DNA of 64,000 nt from an uncultured Buttiauxella sp. (GTDB taxonomy: Bacteria > Pseudomonadota > Gammaproteobacteria > Enterobacterales > Enterobacteriaceae): contig CAMLJN010000001.1 of NCBI GenBank assembly GCA_946480445.1, positions 339,352-403,351 on the forward strand. The letters are read 5' to 3'. How positions within the stretch are numbered: position 1 is the stretch's first letter; each line of letters begins with the position of its first letter. Positions 53,206 to 61,869 of the stretch are shown here, piece after piece. The notes beneath the pieces are model-generated. The model ran no database searches. It was not told where the DNA came from and saw only the letters and a program-made list of their open reading frames with translations. The translations under genes and the position numbers were made by a program.

Positions 53206-53220
53206 GGGGCCTTTTTTTTT
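53191..53220 (+). terminator. pyrBI attenuator
   Basis: AAGGCCCCTC (53191-53200), loop GTT, GAGGGGCCTT (53204-53213), then nine Ts. It overlaps the last codons of pyrL and stops transcription before pyrB when pyrimidines are plentiful. Confidence 0.95.
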
Positions 53221-53248
53221 GCCCGACGCCCGAGAACAGGAGATAACC

Positions 53249-54181
53249 ATGGCTAACCCGCTGTATCAGAAACATATCATTTCCATCAACGATCTCAGTC
53301 GTGAAGAGCTTGAACTGGTGCTGTCCACCGCCGCTAAACTGAAAGCGAACCCGCAGCCGGAGCTGCTGAAGCACAAAGTTATCGCCAGCTGTTTCTTCGA
53401 GGCCTCCACCCGTACCCGTTTGTCGTTTGAAACCTCCATTCATCGCCTGGGCGCCTCGGTTGTTGGCTTCTCTGACAGCAGCAATACGTCGCTGGGCAAA
53501 AAAGGCGAAACTCTGGCGGATACCATCTCGGTTATCAGCACCTACGTCGATGCCATTGTGATGCGTCATCCACAGGAAGGTGCTGCGCGTCTGGCGACGG
53601 AGTTCTCCGGCAGCGTGCCGATTCTTAACGCGGGCGACGGTGCGAACCAGCATCCAACTCAGACGCTGCTCGACCTGTTCACCATTCAGGAAACCCAGGG
53701 GCGTCTGGAAAACCTGCATATCGCGATGGTCGGCGACCTGAAATATGGCCGCACCGTGCATTCCCTGGCGCAGGCGCTGGCCAAATTCAACGGCAACCGC
53801 TTCTACTTTATCGCCCCGAACGCCCTGGCGATGCCGAAGTACATTCTGGATATGCTCGATGAAAAAGGCATCGAGTGGAGCTGTCATGAAGCCATCGACG
53901 ACGTGGTGAGCGAGCTGGATATTCTGTATATGACGCGCGTGCAAAAAGAGCGCCTGGACCCTTCCGAATACGCCAACGTTAAGGCTCAGTTCGTGCTGCG
54001 CGCCGCGGACCTGGCGGGCGCCCGCGAAAACATGAAGGTTCTGCATCCCCTGCCTCGCGTGGATGAGATCACCCCTGACGTGGACAAAACCCGCCATGCC
54101 TGGTACTTCCAGCAGGCCGGGAACGGCATTTTTGCTCGCCAGGCTTTACTGGCCCTGGTGTTGAATCGCGAATTGGCTTAA
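53249..54181 (+). CDS. pyrB: Aspartate carbamoyltransferase catalytic chain PyrB
   Basis: At 310 residues it aligns along its length with E. coli PyrB. Carbamoyl-phosphate loop STRTR at 53-57, HPTQ, and [11 protein letters not shown] are intact. With PyrI it forms the c6r6 enzyme that commits carbamoyl phosphate to pyrimidines. Start ATG 53249 has AGGAG before it. Confidence 0.98.
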   Translation: MANPLYQKHIISINDLSREELELVLSTAAKLKANPQPELLKHKVIASCFFEASTRTRLSFETSIHRLGASVVGFSDSSNTSLGKKGETLADTISVISTYVDAIVMRHPQEGAARLATEFSGSVPILNAGDGANQHPTQTLLDLFTIQETQGRLENLHIAMVGDLKYGRTVHSLAQALAKFNGNRFYFIAPNALAMPKYILDMLDEKGIEWSCHEAIDDVVSELDILYMTRVQKERLDPSEYANVKAQFVLRAADLAGARENMKVLHPLPRVDEITPDVDKTRHAWYFQQAGNGIFARQALLALVLNRELA

Positions 54182-54197
54182 GTGAGAGGAAAAACAG

Positions 54198-54659
54198 ATG
54201 ACGCACGATAACAAATTACAGGTTGAAGCCATTAAACGCGGCACGGTCATCGACCATATCCCGGCGCAGGTCGGCTTTAAGCTGCTGACGCTGTTCCAGC
54301 TGACCGAAACCGAGCAGCGCATTACCATCGGCCTGAATCTGCCTTCCCGCGAGCAGGGCCGCAAAGACCTGATTAAAATTGAGAACACTTTCCTGACCGA
54401 TGAACAGGTAAACCAGCTGGCACTTTATGCGCCGCACGCCACCGTGAACCGCATCGACGAGTATGAAGTGGTGGGCAAAAGCCGCCCTAACCTGCCGGAA
54501 CGTATCGAGAAAGTGCTGATCTGCCCGAACAGCAACTGCATCAGCCGCAGCGAGCCGGTCTACTCCTCCTTTGCGGTAAAAAAACGCGGCGAGGACATTA
54601 GCCTGAAGTGCAAATACTGCGAGAAAGAGTTCGCTCATCACGTCGTTCTGGCGGATTAA
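54198..54659 (+). CDS. pyrI: Aspartate carbamoyltransferase regulatory chain PyrI
   Basis: At 153 residues it has zinc cysteines C109, C114, C138 and C141 exactly as in E. coli. It binds ATP/CTP/UTP and transmits allosteric control to PyrB. It lies 16 bases after pyrB with GAGAGG upstream. Confidence 0.98.
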   Translation: MTHDNKLQVEAIKRGTVIDHIPAQVGFKLLTLFQLTETEQRITIGLNLPSREQGRKDLIKIENTFLTDEQVNQLALYAPHATVNRIDEYEVVGKSRPNLPERIEKVLICPNSNCISRSEPVYSSFAVKKRGEDISLKCKYCEKEFAHHVVLAD

Positions 54660-54662
54660 TCA

Positions 54663-54704
54663 TTGCCGCCCAGGCTCCCGCCTCTATAATGGGCGGGAGC
54701 TTTT
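54663..54704 (+). terminator. pyrI terminator containing a promoter for ridA
   Basis: GCTCCCGCC (54674-54682) pairs with GGCGGGAGC (54692-54700), followed by TTTT. TATAAT (54685-54690) lies in the loop and TTGCCG (54663-54668) is 16 bp upstream, a good sigma-70 promoter for ridA, whose start is at 54728. Confidence 0.8.
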
Positions 54705-54727
54705 AAACCCTTGTTGAGGAGCAATAA

Positions 54728-55114
54728 ATGTCCCGCACTATTAGCACTGAAAACGCACCAGCAGCCATCGGTCCCTACGTACAGGGCGTCGATCTTGGCA
54801 GCATGATCATCACTTCAGGCCAGATCCCGGTCGACCCAAAAACCGGCGCGGTGCCAGAAGATGTCGCGGCTCAGGCACGCCAGTCTCTGGAAAACGTGCA
54901 GGCTATCGTTGAAGCCGCAGGCCTGAAAGTGGGCGATATTGTGAAAACTACCGTGTTCGTCAAAGATCTGAATGACTTCGCTACGGTCAACGCCACCTAC
55001 GAAGCTTTCTTTAACGAGCACAAAGCAACCTTCCCGGCGCGCTCCTGCGTGGAAGTCGCTCGTCTGCCAAAAGACGTGAAAATCGAAATCGAAGCGATCG
55101 CCGTTCGTCGCTAA
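54728..55114 (+). CDS. ridA: 2-iminobutanoate/2-iminopropanoate deaminase RidA
   Basis: At 128 residues it equals E. coli RidA (YjgF). It hydrolyses reactive enamine/imine products of PLP enzymes such as threonine dehydratase. The conserved arginine is in FPARSCVEVARLP and the trimer-forming pattern ends KIEIEAIAV. It follows pyrI as in E. coli. Confidence 0.97.
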   Translation: MSRTISTENAPAAIGPYVQGVDLGSMIITSGQIPVDPKTGAVPEDVAAQARQSLENVQAIVEAAGLKVGDIVKTTVFVKDLNDFATVNATYEAFFNEHKATFPARSCVEVARLPKDVKIEIEAIAVRR

Positions 55115-55134
55115 CGCGCTTCGCGTACAGGATT

Positions 55135-55161
55135 AAAAAAGCCGCTGATGCGGCTTTTTTT
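55135..55161. terminator. Bidirectional terminator between ridA and the hexosaminidase gene
   Basis: AAAAAAGCCGC, loop TGAT, GCGGCTTTTTT. Tracts on both sides serve both convergent genes. Confidence 0.92.
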
Positions 55162-55175
55162 CCGAACGTTAAACT

Positions 55176-57566
55176 CTACTTCATACTCGCCCGCAAAAGC
55201 TTCTGAACCGGATAGACCGCCGCTATAACAACTTCATCCTGCGTTTGCGCCGCGTCATCGAGCTGTTTTTGCATCGCTTTTTGCTCCTCAGCGTTCAGGG
55301 TGCCCTGTTTTGCTATCAGCTCCGTCAGGCGCAGCCCGATGCCCGCGACCTTATCAACCTGCTCTGCCACCGGTTTTATCCCTTTAAGCTGATAGTTGCC
55401 GTCGATGAGTGCCAGCACGTCAGGCGTATTGCTTTGCCAGCGTGTGAAGGTGCGGCGCAGAGAATCAGCGCTGTTGCCATCTTCCGGGTCGGCTATCAGC
55501 TTATCCACCCAGCTATCCATGGCACGAACCTGCCCGCTTTCCGCCCCCAGCGCGTCGGCAAAACGGTTCAGAGGTTCAAACTGGTGATAATTTCCCGCCT
55601 GAAACTTCAGATGCTGGCGCGTGTAGTACTGTGCAGGCTCAATGGCCTGGGCAAGAATTTGCAGCGGCATAATCTCGGTTGTGCCCGCAAGGCGGGTCAT
55701 TTGCCGGGCGGCAGCCGTATGCTGTTGCAGACCAACGGAAACGGTCGACCAGGCGTCAATCGCCTGCAAACGCTGGTACATATTGTCGATGTCTTTCACT
55801 TCTTCGGTGGACCACAGGCGCTCAGCAACCGCAAACGCGCGCGGCCAGAGCTTGATGTCCAGCAGCGGTGCAGTTACGTTCTCCGCCCACAGGGCCGCTT
55901 CCCCGCCCAGAATATTGTTCATCTGATCCGGCGTCGGCACCACCGGCTGTACGCCACCCGGCACATCATCGAGCTTCTGGCCGCTCGCCGGATAGCGCAC
56001 GTTACCGATCAGGAAATAGCCGCTCAATTTATCCTTGTCGAGCGTGAGCACCGGGCGCGTCTCGCCCATCCAGGTATCCACCGTAAAGGTAACCTGGGTT
56101 GCATTCAGCCACTCAATATCACGCACGGCGCGGCGAGACTTGCCTTTGAAATCAATAAAGCCTCGCGAGCCAGAGCTGCTGTTGACCAGGGTAAAGCTGC
56201 CTTCCACCGCGCTGCCTTTCAGGCGTGTCATACTGAAGAACCAGCTTTGCGCGCTGTCAGTATCGGCGATCTGGTCGATACCGTTAAGCCCCTGCGGCAG
56301 GATCTCATTGCGATAGTGGTAGGCGGTAGACTGCGGCTGATCCAGATAGAATCCCGTTGAGAGGATCCCTTTGTAGCCCTTCGCTGCGATCGCCCCCAGA
56401 GAGTCCTGCCCCTGCCAGGACTGGATCAGAATGTTTTTTGGCAAATCAGGATGATAGATCTCATCCCAGCCCATCATCTGCCGATGGTGTTTCTCGAGGA
56501 TCTTCTCCAGCCGCCGGTTGAAATAAGTCTGCAACGCATGGGTATCGGCAAGATTGTGCTGCTGCATAAAGGCCTGGATCGGCTTTGATTCTTGCCACTG
56601 CGTGTCGTCCACCTCGTCGCCGCCAATATGCAAATAGGCATCCGGGAAAATAGCCGTCAGCTCACCGACGATCGTATCGGCAAATTTATAAACCGCTTCG
56701 TTAGCGGGATTAAGCAGCGGCTTGTGTACGCCCCAGTGACGCTCCATCTCGTAAGGCCCCGGCGCGCTCATCAGTTCCGGGTAAGCCACGGCGATGGCTG
56801 ACGCGTGCCCCGGCATATCTATTTCCGGCACAACCCGAATGCCAAGCATGGTCGCGTAACGCACCACCTCTTTCATTTGCGCCTGCGTGTAGAACTCGCC
56901 GTCGCTGGCAGTCTGCTGAAGCCTCGGGTATTTCACGGAGGCAAAGCGCCAGCCCTGATCGTCGCTCAGATGCCAGTGAAGCACGTTGAATTTGGCCGCC
57001 GACATGCCGTCGAGCTGGCGAAGAATATCTTCCACCGGCACAAAGTGACGAGCGGAATCGAGCAGCACGCCACGCCATGAAAAGCGCGGTTCGTCTTTAA
57101 TTGTGACAAAGGGAATAGAGGTGTGCCGGGAACCGCTCTGAATTAATTGCAGCAGCGTTTCCATGCCGCGCATCGCGCCGAAGCGGGTATTGGCAATGAG
57201 CTTCACGCCCTCTGCCGTCACGCTCAGCTCGTAGCTTTCGTCGCTGCCTAATGTTGGCCGCGGATCGACGGCTTTTGCAATCTGAATATTAATGGTTGGT
57301 CTGGATGAGTTCGCCTGCGCAGGCTGGAGCTGCCAGCCCGTTTGCCGGGTGATACGCTGCCGCCAGCGTTCGCTCGCGCCTGCAAGATTATCACCGCTGA
57401 TTTTAATCGACAGGGTGTTATCTAACACCAGGCTCCCTTCCGCCGCCGGGCGAGTGACCTGCTGCGGCCAGGGCATCAGGGGTAAATCCCCCGCCGGGGC
57501 CGCGTGGGCCTGACAGGCGCTGAGAACGCAGGCGGCAAGCAGGCTCAAACGTATTGCATTCAACAT
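55176..57566 (-). CDS. Exported GH20 beta-N-acetylhexosaminidase
   Basis: The 796-residue protein has an N-terminal carbohydrate-associated domain, a GH20 barrel with the catalytic Asp-Glu pair (YLHIGGDEVDD), HWHLSDDQGWR and PEIDMPGHA, and a C-terminal helical extension. The leader MLNAIRLSLLAACVLSACQAHA is a signal peptide; VLSAC also fits a lipobox at Cys18, so it may be a periplasmic enzyme or a lipoprotein. It probably releases GlcNAc from chitooligosaccharides or glycans. ATG 57566 has AAGGAAGAG; an upstream in-frame ATG at 57632 has no site. Confidence 0.92.
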   Translation of the reverse strand: MLNAIRLSLLAACVLSACQAHAAPAGDLPLMPWPQQVTRPAAEGSLVLDNTLSIKISGDNLAGASERWRQRITRQTGWQLQPAQANSSRPTINIQIAKAVDPRPTLGSDESYELSVTAEGVKLIANTRFGAMRGMETLLQLIQSGSRHTSIPFVTIKDEPRFSWRGVLLDSARHFVPVEDILRQLDGMSAAKFNVLHWHLSDDQGWRFASVKYPRLQQTASDGEFYTQAQMKEVVRYATMLGIRVVPEIDMPGHASAIAVAYPELMSAPGPYEMERHWGVHKPLLNPANEAVYKFADTIVGELTAIFPDAYLHIGGDEVDDTQWQESKPIQAFMQQHNLADTHALQTYFNRRLEKILEKHHRQMMGWDEIYHPDLPKNILIQSWQGQDSLGAIAAKGYKGILSTGFYLDQPQSTAYHYRNEILPQGLNGIDQIADTDSAQSWFFSMTRLKGSAVEGSFTLVNSSSGSRGFIDFKGKSRRAVRDIEWLNATQVTFTVDTWMGETRPVLTLDKDKLSGYFLIGNVRYPASGQKLDDVPGGVQPVVPTPDQMNNILGGEAALWAENVTAPLLDIKLWPRAFAVAERLWSTEEVKDIDNMYQRLQAIDAWSTVSVGLQQHTAAARQMTRLAGTTEIMPLQILAQAIEPAQYYTRQHLKFQAGNYHQFEPLNRFADALGAESGQVRAMDSWVDKLIADPEDGNSADSLRRTFTRWQSNTPDVLALIDGNYQLKGIKPVAEQVDKVAGIGLRLTELIAKQGTLNAEEQKAMQKQLDDAAQTQDEVVIAAVYPVQKLLRASMK

Positions 57567-57693
57567 GACTCTTCCTTTCAACGTGATAAACAAAGTGACG
57601 GGCCGGAAAAAGCAAAAACACTCTGGTAACACGTGAAGAAATTTTCATCAAGGCAGCGGCGAGATGCAGATCACATCTCGCCGATGTTTAAGA

Positions 57694-60408
57694 CTACTGC
57701 CAGCCGTAGCGGCGGGCATAGAAGCCTTTCACGGCCTGGGTCAGTATCATATAGCCGGCCAGAATCGCAATCAGCCACGGGAAATAGCTCAACGGCAGAG
57801 CCTGAAGCTGCAGGTAGCTCGCCAGCGGCGAGAATGGCAGGCTAATGCCCACGACCATGACCACCAGCGTCATAACCAGCAGCGGCCAGGCGGCGCGGCT
57901 CTGGATAAACGGAATGCGACGGGTACGAATCATATGCACAATCAACGTCTGCGACAGCAGTCCGACCACGAACCAGCCGGACTGGAACAGGGTTTGTGCT
58001 TCTGGCACGTTAGCCTTGAAGACCCACCACATAAGGCAGAACGTCAGAATATCGAAAATCGAGCTAATCGGGCCGAAGAACACCATAAAGCGCCCCAAAT
58101 CCGCCGGATTCCAGCGCTGCGGTTTGGCAATTTGCTCGTCATCAACGTTATCAAACGGAATTGCCACCTGGGAGACATCATAAAGCAGGTTCTGAATCAG
58201 CAGGTGTAGCGGCAGCATCGGTAAGAAGGGCAGAAAAGCGCTCGCCACCAGCACGCTAAACACGTTACCGAAGTTGGAGCTGGCCGTCATTTTGATGTAC
58301 TTGAGCATATTGGCAAAGGTACGGCGTCCTTCGATCACCCCCTCTTCCAGCACCATCAGGCTTTTTTCGAGCAGGATGATATCCGCCGCTTCCCGGGCAA
58401 TATCTACCGCGCCGTCCACCGAGATCCCGATGTCAGCCGCGCGCAGGGCTGGCGCATCGTTGATACCGTCCCCCATAAAGCCCACAACGTGCCCTTCACC
58501 GCGCAGCAGACGCACGATGCGCTCTTTATGCATAGGCGTCAGGCGCGCAAAAAGCGTGGTGCGCAGCGCAAGTCGGGCCAGCTCTTCATCGCTCAGGTTT
58601 TCTATTTCGCTGCCCGTGACAAGTTCACCGACATCCAGCCCGACCTCACGACAGACTTTCGCCGCCACCAGCTCGCTGTCCCCGGTAAGGATTTTGACGG
58701 TGATGCCACTTTCTTTTAAGGCCTTGAGCGCCGGAGCCGTAGTTTCCTTCGGCGGATCGAGGAACGCGATATACCCTTCAAGGATCAGATCCGACTCATC
58801 AACCCGGCTGTAGTCTCCGCTGCGCGCGGGCAGGAATTTTGTTGCTACCGCCACCACTCGCAGACCCTGGCGGTTCAAATCATTTGTCACGCGGCGAATA
58901 CGTTTGTGCATACTGTCGTTGAGCGGCACAATTTCATCCCCGTGGCGTACCTGAGTACAGACGTTGAGGATCTCCTGTAGCGCGCCTTTACAGATTAGCT
59001 GATGCACCTGCGGCTCTTCTGAAACCACCACCGACATGCGGCGACGCTCAAAATCAAACGGGACTTCATCAATTTTCTGCCAGCGGGCGACGGCTCTGCG
59101 GGCATGTTCGGCTTCCACCCCTTCGAGTACCGCCACGTCGAGAAGGTTTTTCAGGCCGGTCTGGTAGTGGCTGTTCAGCCACGCCGTCTCCAGCACGCGG
59201 TCGCTTACGCCCCCCAGAATGTCGGTGTGCGTCTCAAGAATGATGCGGTCCTGAGTCAGAGTGCCTGTTTTGTCGGTACACAGGATGTCCATCGCCCCGA
59301 AGTTCTGTATGGCATCAAGATGCTTAACGATGACCTTCTGCTTAGACAGTTTGACCGCACCCCGGGCGAGCGTCGAGGTGACGATCATAGGCAGCATTTC
59401 CGGAGTAAGGCCAACAGCGACCGAGAGAGAAAAAAGAGCGGCCTCCCACCAGTCACCTTTAGTGAAGCCGTTAATCAGCAGTACGACCGGCGTCATCACC
59501 AGCATAAAGCGAATCAAGACCCAGCTGACGCGGCTGATGCCTTTCTGGAAGGCATTAGGCTCGCTTTCCTGCTGGGTAACGCGCCCGGCCAGCTGCCCAA
59601 ACCAGGTGTTGCCGCCGGTGGCGATAATCATCGCCAGCGCCGTGCCGCTCACCACGTTGGTGCCCATAAAGCACAGCGTGTCGCATTCCAGCGGGTTCTT
59701 ATGTGCCGGTTCGCGGCTGACGGCCACTTTTTCGACCGGTAACGATTCGCCGGTGAGGGATGCCTGGCCGACAAACAGATCCCGGGCTTGCAGCACGCGC
59801 AAATCCGCCGGGATCATGTCACCTGCGGCAAGCTTTACTATATCCCCCGGCACCAGCCGATCGAGCGGGATTTCGACGTAGGCATTTTCGCCAGTTTCCT
59901 CCACCACGCGCAGTACGGTGGCGGTGTTGCTGACCATCGCCTTGAGCGTATCCGCCGCCCTGGTGGAACGCGCTTCCTGAACGAAGTTGAGCAACGTGGC
60001 AATGACCACCATCAACGCAATCACCCCTGCGGCAAACAGATCTTCCGTAGAGTACGAAACAATCCCCAGCACGGTAAGCAGCAGGTTGAACGGGTTGCGA
60101 TAGCAGGTCCATAAATGCACCCACCACGGTGCGGGCTTCTGCGCCGGAATTTGGTTGGTGCCATATTTTTCCAGCGCGGCCTCCACCTCACGCGCGTTCA
60201 GCCCTTCAGGGTGCCTGCCAAATTCGTTGTACAGCTGCGTTTGCGAGGCTGCGGCATATTTCAGACACGCTTCGGTGAGCGAGGCCGGGATGTCCGCGGC
60301 CTGGGCGATGTTTTTACCATCCGGCATCGGATCGCGCTGGATCAGGCGGCGTGGCAAGTGGCGGCTGAGCTGTGAAAACAGCTGCCGGGTCAGGTTTTTA
60401 AACTGCAT
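57694..60408 (-). CDS. mgtA: Magnesium-importing P-type ATPase MgtA
   Basis: This 904-residue P3B ATPase (E. coli 898) has the phosphorylation motif DKTGTLT near 377, TGES actuator loop, GDGINDAPAL hinge and ten membrane segments. It imports Mg2+ at low external magnesium. Transcription starts from a PhoP box promoter (60702-60718) and passes a leader of about 270 bases with the mgtL peptide, as in Salmonella. Confidence 0.97.
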   Translation of the reverse strand: MQFKNLTRQLFSQLSRHLPRRLIQRDPMPDGKNIAQAADIPASLTEACLKYAAASQTQLYNEFGRHPEGLNAREVEAALEKYGTNQIPAQKPAPWWVHLWTCYRNPFNLLLTVLGIVSYSTEDLFAAGVIALMVVIATLLNFVQEARSTRAADTLKAMVSNTATVLRVVEETGENAYVEIPLDRLVPGDIVKLAAGDMIPADLRVLQARDLFVGQASLTGESLPVEKVAVSREPAHKNPLECDTLCFMGTNVVSGTALAMIIATGGNTWFGQLAGRVTQQESEPNAFQKGISRVSWVLIRFMLVMTPVVLLINGFTKGDWWEAALFSLSVAVGLTPEMLPMIVTSTLARGAVKLSKQKVIVKHLDAIQNFGAMDILCTDKTGTLTQDRIILETHTDILGGVSDRVLETAWLNSHYQTGLKNLLDVAVLEGVEAEHARRAVARWQKIDEVPFDFERRRMSVVVSEEPQVHQLICKGALQEILNVCTQVRHGDEIVPLNDSMHKRIRRVTNDLNRQGLRVVAVATKFLPARSGDYSRVDESDLILEGYIAFLDPPKETTAPALKALKESGITVKILTGDSELVAAKVCREVGLDVGELVTGSEIENLSDEELARLALRTTLFARLTPMHKERIVRLLRGEGHVVGFMGDGINDAPALRAADIGISVDGAVDIAREAADIILLEKSLMVLEEGVIEGRRTFANMLKYIKMTASSNFGNVFSVLVASAFLPFLPMLPLHLLIQNLLYDVSQVAIPFDNVDDEQIAKPQRWNPADLGRFMVFFGPISSIFDILTFCLMWWVFKANVPEAQTLFQSGWFVVGLLSQTLIVHMIRTRRIPFIQSRAAWPLLVMTLVVMVVGISLPFSPLASYLQLQALPLSYFPWLIAILAGYMILTQAVKGFYARRYGWQ

Positions 60409-60565
60409 AAGAGTCCCTTAGCGCAGCGAACGGCCACGCCTGGTAGACCTGCGGACAGGGCAAAGCCATGCCGGTCAGGTCAATTTTTACTGTGCAGGGA
60501 TCGATATCAATCAGATCGCTGCCTTACATGTTCCGGCAAGGCAGTCGCTTCTAAAGAAGGGTGTC
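60409..60565 (-). promoter_or_regulatory. mgtA 5' leader (Mg2+/proline-responsive)
   Basis: The untranslated leader between mgtL and mgtA contains GC-rich inverted segments, e.g. CTGCGGACAGG and CCTGCACAG-type stretches. In Salmonella this RNA forms alternative structures controlling Rho-dependent termination according to mgtL translation and Mg2+. I infer the same from position and length, not from a folded structure. Confidence 0.65.
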
Positions 60566-60616
60566 TTACCGGATGGGTCCTGTCATGACAGGAAATGGAC
60601 TGGGATCGGGTTCCAT
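60566..60616 (-). CDS. mgtL: mgtA leader peptide MgtL
   Basis: 16 codons reading MEPDPSPFPVMTGPIR with GGAGGCAAC before the ATG. Salmonella MgtL begins MEPDPTPLP. The acidic/proline start that destabilises ribosomes at low Mg2+ and senses proline supply is kept. The second half differs completely. Confidence 0.88.
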   Translation of the reverse strand: MEPDPSPFPVMTGPIR

Positions 60617-60683
60617 GTTGCCTCCGGTTGAAAGATGATGGGAATCGCTACATTACGCCCCCCGGCGTAAGTAAAGCGCAGAT

Positions 60684-60718
60684 AGAGTACACCGGTGAAA
60701 CTAAACCATACGTAAACC
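60684..60718 (-). promoter_or_regulatory. PhoP box and promoter of mgtA
   Basis: On the minus strand GGTTTA, five bases, GGTTTA (60702-60718) is a perfect PhoP box. Twelve bases further a TACTCT -10 (60684-60689) follows. This gives a start near 60677. Confidence 0.9.
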
Positions 60719-60802
60719 GGATTTTGCCCATTGTGGTTTGTTGAGCACTAGCACTTTAATGTATAAAACCTACGCCAATCATTTCAGGGACTGAGCACCG
60801 CC

Positions 60803-61750
60803 ATGCAAAACCGCCTTACCATCAAAGACATTGCCCGCCTGAGCGGCGTGGGCAAATCCACCGTCTCACGCGTGCTGAACAATGAGAGCGGCGTCAGCGC
60901 CCGCACGCGTGAAAAAGTGGAGGCGGTGATGCAACAGGAAGGTTTCTCCCCTTCCCGCTCGGCGCGGGCGATGCGCGGGCAAAGTGATAAGGTTGTGGCG
61001 ATCATTGTGACTCGTCTGGATTCCCTGTCCGAAAACCTCGCCGTGCAAACGATGCTGCCTGGCTTCTACGAACAGGGCTATGACCCCATCATGATGGAAA
61101 GCCAGTTTGATCCGAAGCTGGTGGAGGAGCATCTGGGTATGCTCCAGCGCCGCAACATTGACGGCGTGATCCTGTTTGGCTTTACCGGTATCACCGAGAA
61201 GATGCTACAGGCCTGGCAGTCCACGATGGTGCTGATGGCCCGCGATGCCAAAGGCTTTGCCTCCGTGTGCTATGACGATGAGGGAGCCATCAATATTCTG
61301 ATGTCGGCACTGTATCAACAGGGCCATCGCCATATCAGTTTTCTGGGCGTGCCCGACAGCGACGTGACGACCGGTTTACGCCGTCACAGAGCCTATCTCG
61401 CCTTCTGTCAAAAGCACGGGCTGACGCCAAACGTGGCCTTGCCGGGCCTTGCTATGAAGCAAGGCTACGATCACGTTGCCGAAGTCCTGTTGCCGGAAAC
61501 CACCGCTCTGCTTTGCGCAACCGACACGCTGGCCCTGGGCGCCAGCAAATATCTTCAGGAGCACCAGCGCACCTCCCTACAGCTTGCAAGCGTGGGGAAT
61601 ACGCCACTGATGAAGTTTCTGCATCCGGAGATCATCACCGTCGATCCAGGCTATGCACAAGCCGGGCAGCAGGCGGCTTTGCAGCTGATCGGCCAGATCA
61701 CCCAGACCCGAGATCTGCGCCAGATCGTTATCCCCAGCACCCTCCTGTAA
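60803..61750 (+). CDS. treR: Trehalose operon repressor TreR
   Basis: At 315 residues it equals E. coli TreR. The LacI-type helix-turn-helix is at residues 5-25 (LTIKDIARLSGVGKSTVSRVL), followed by a trehalose-6-phosphate-binding domain. It represses treBC through the operator at 61791-61804 and is itself separate from them. Confidence 0.96.
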   Translation: MQNRLTIKDIARLSGVGKSTVSRVLNNESGVSARTREKVEAVMQQEGFSPSRSARAMRGQSDKVVAIIVTRLDSLSENLAVQTMLPGFYEQGYDPIMMESQFDPKLVEEHLGMLQRRNIDGVILFGFTGITEKMLQAWQSTMVLMARDAKGFASVCYDDEGAINILMSALYQQGHRHISFLGVPDSDVTTGLRRHRAYLAFCQKHGLTPNVALPGLAMKQGYDHVAEVLLPETTALLCATDTLALGASKYLQEHQRTSLQLASVGNTPLMKFLHPEIITVDPGYAQAGQQAALQLIGQITQTRDLRQIVIPSTLL

Positions 61751-61790
61751 ACGCGTCGATCGCCGGTTTATTGTGATCTTCGCCCTGTTT

Positions 61791-61804
61791 CGGGAACGTT
61801 CCCG
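61791..61804 (+). promoter_or_regulatory. TreR operator upstream of treB
   Basis: CGGGAACGTTCCCG is a perfect 14-bp palindrome with the AACGTT core used by TreR. A TTGTGATCTTCG sequence just upstream (61770-61781) could be one half of a CRP site. Confidence 0.85.
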
Positions 61805-61869
61805 TTTTCGTCAAAAGAATTAATCGTTACCCTTGTGGCAGGTCATTACTCCTTATTCGGGGCCCTACA

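Noticed and set aside
52979-54097. 372-codon minus-strand frame across pyrB and pyrL
   Set aside because: It conflicts with pyrL, the attenuator and pyrB, all of which are certain.
55245-56360. 371-codon plus-strand frame across the hexosaminidase gene
   Set aside because: It is antisense to a clearly conserved GH20 enzyme, with no ribosome site or family.
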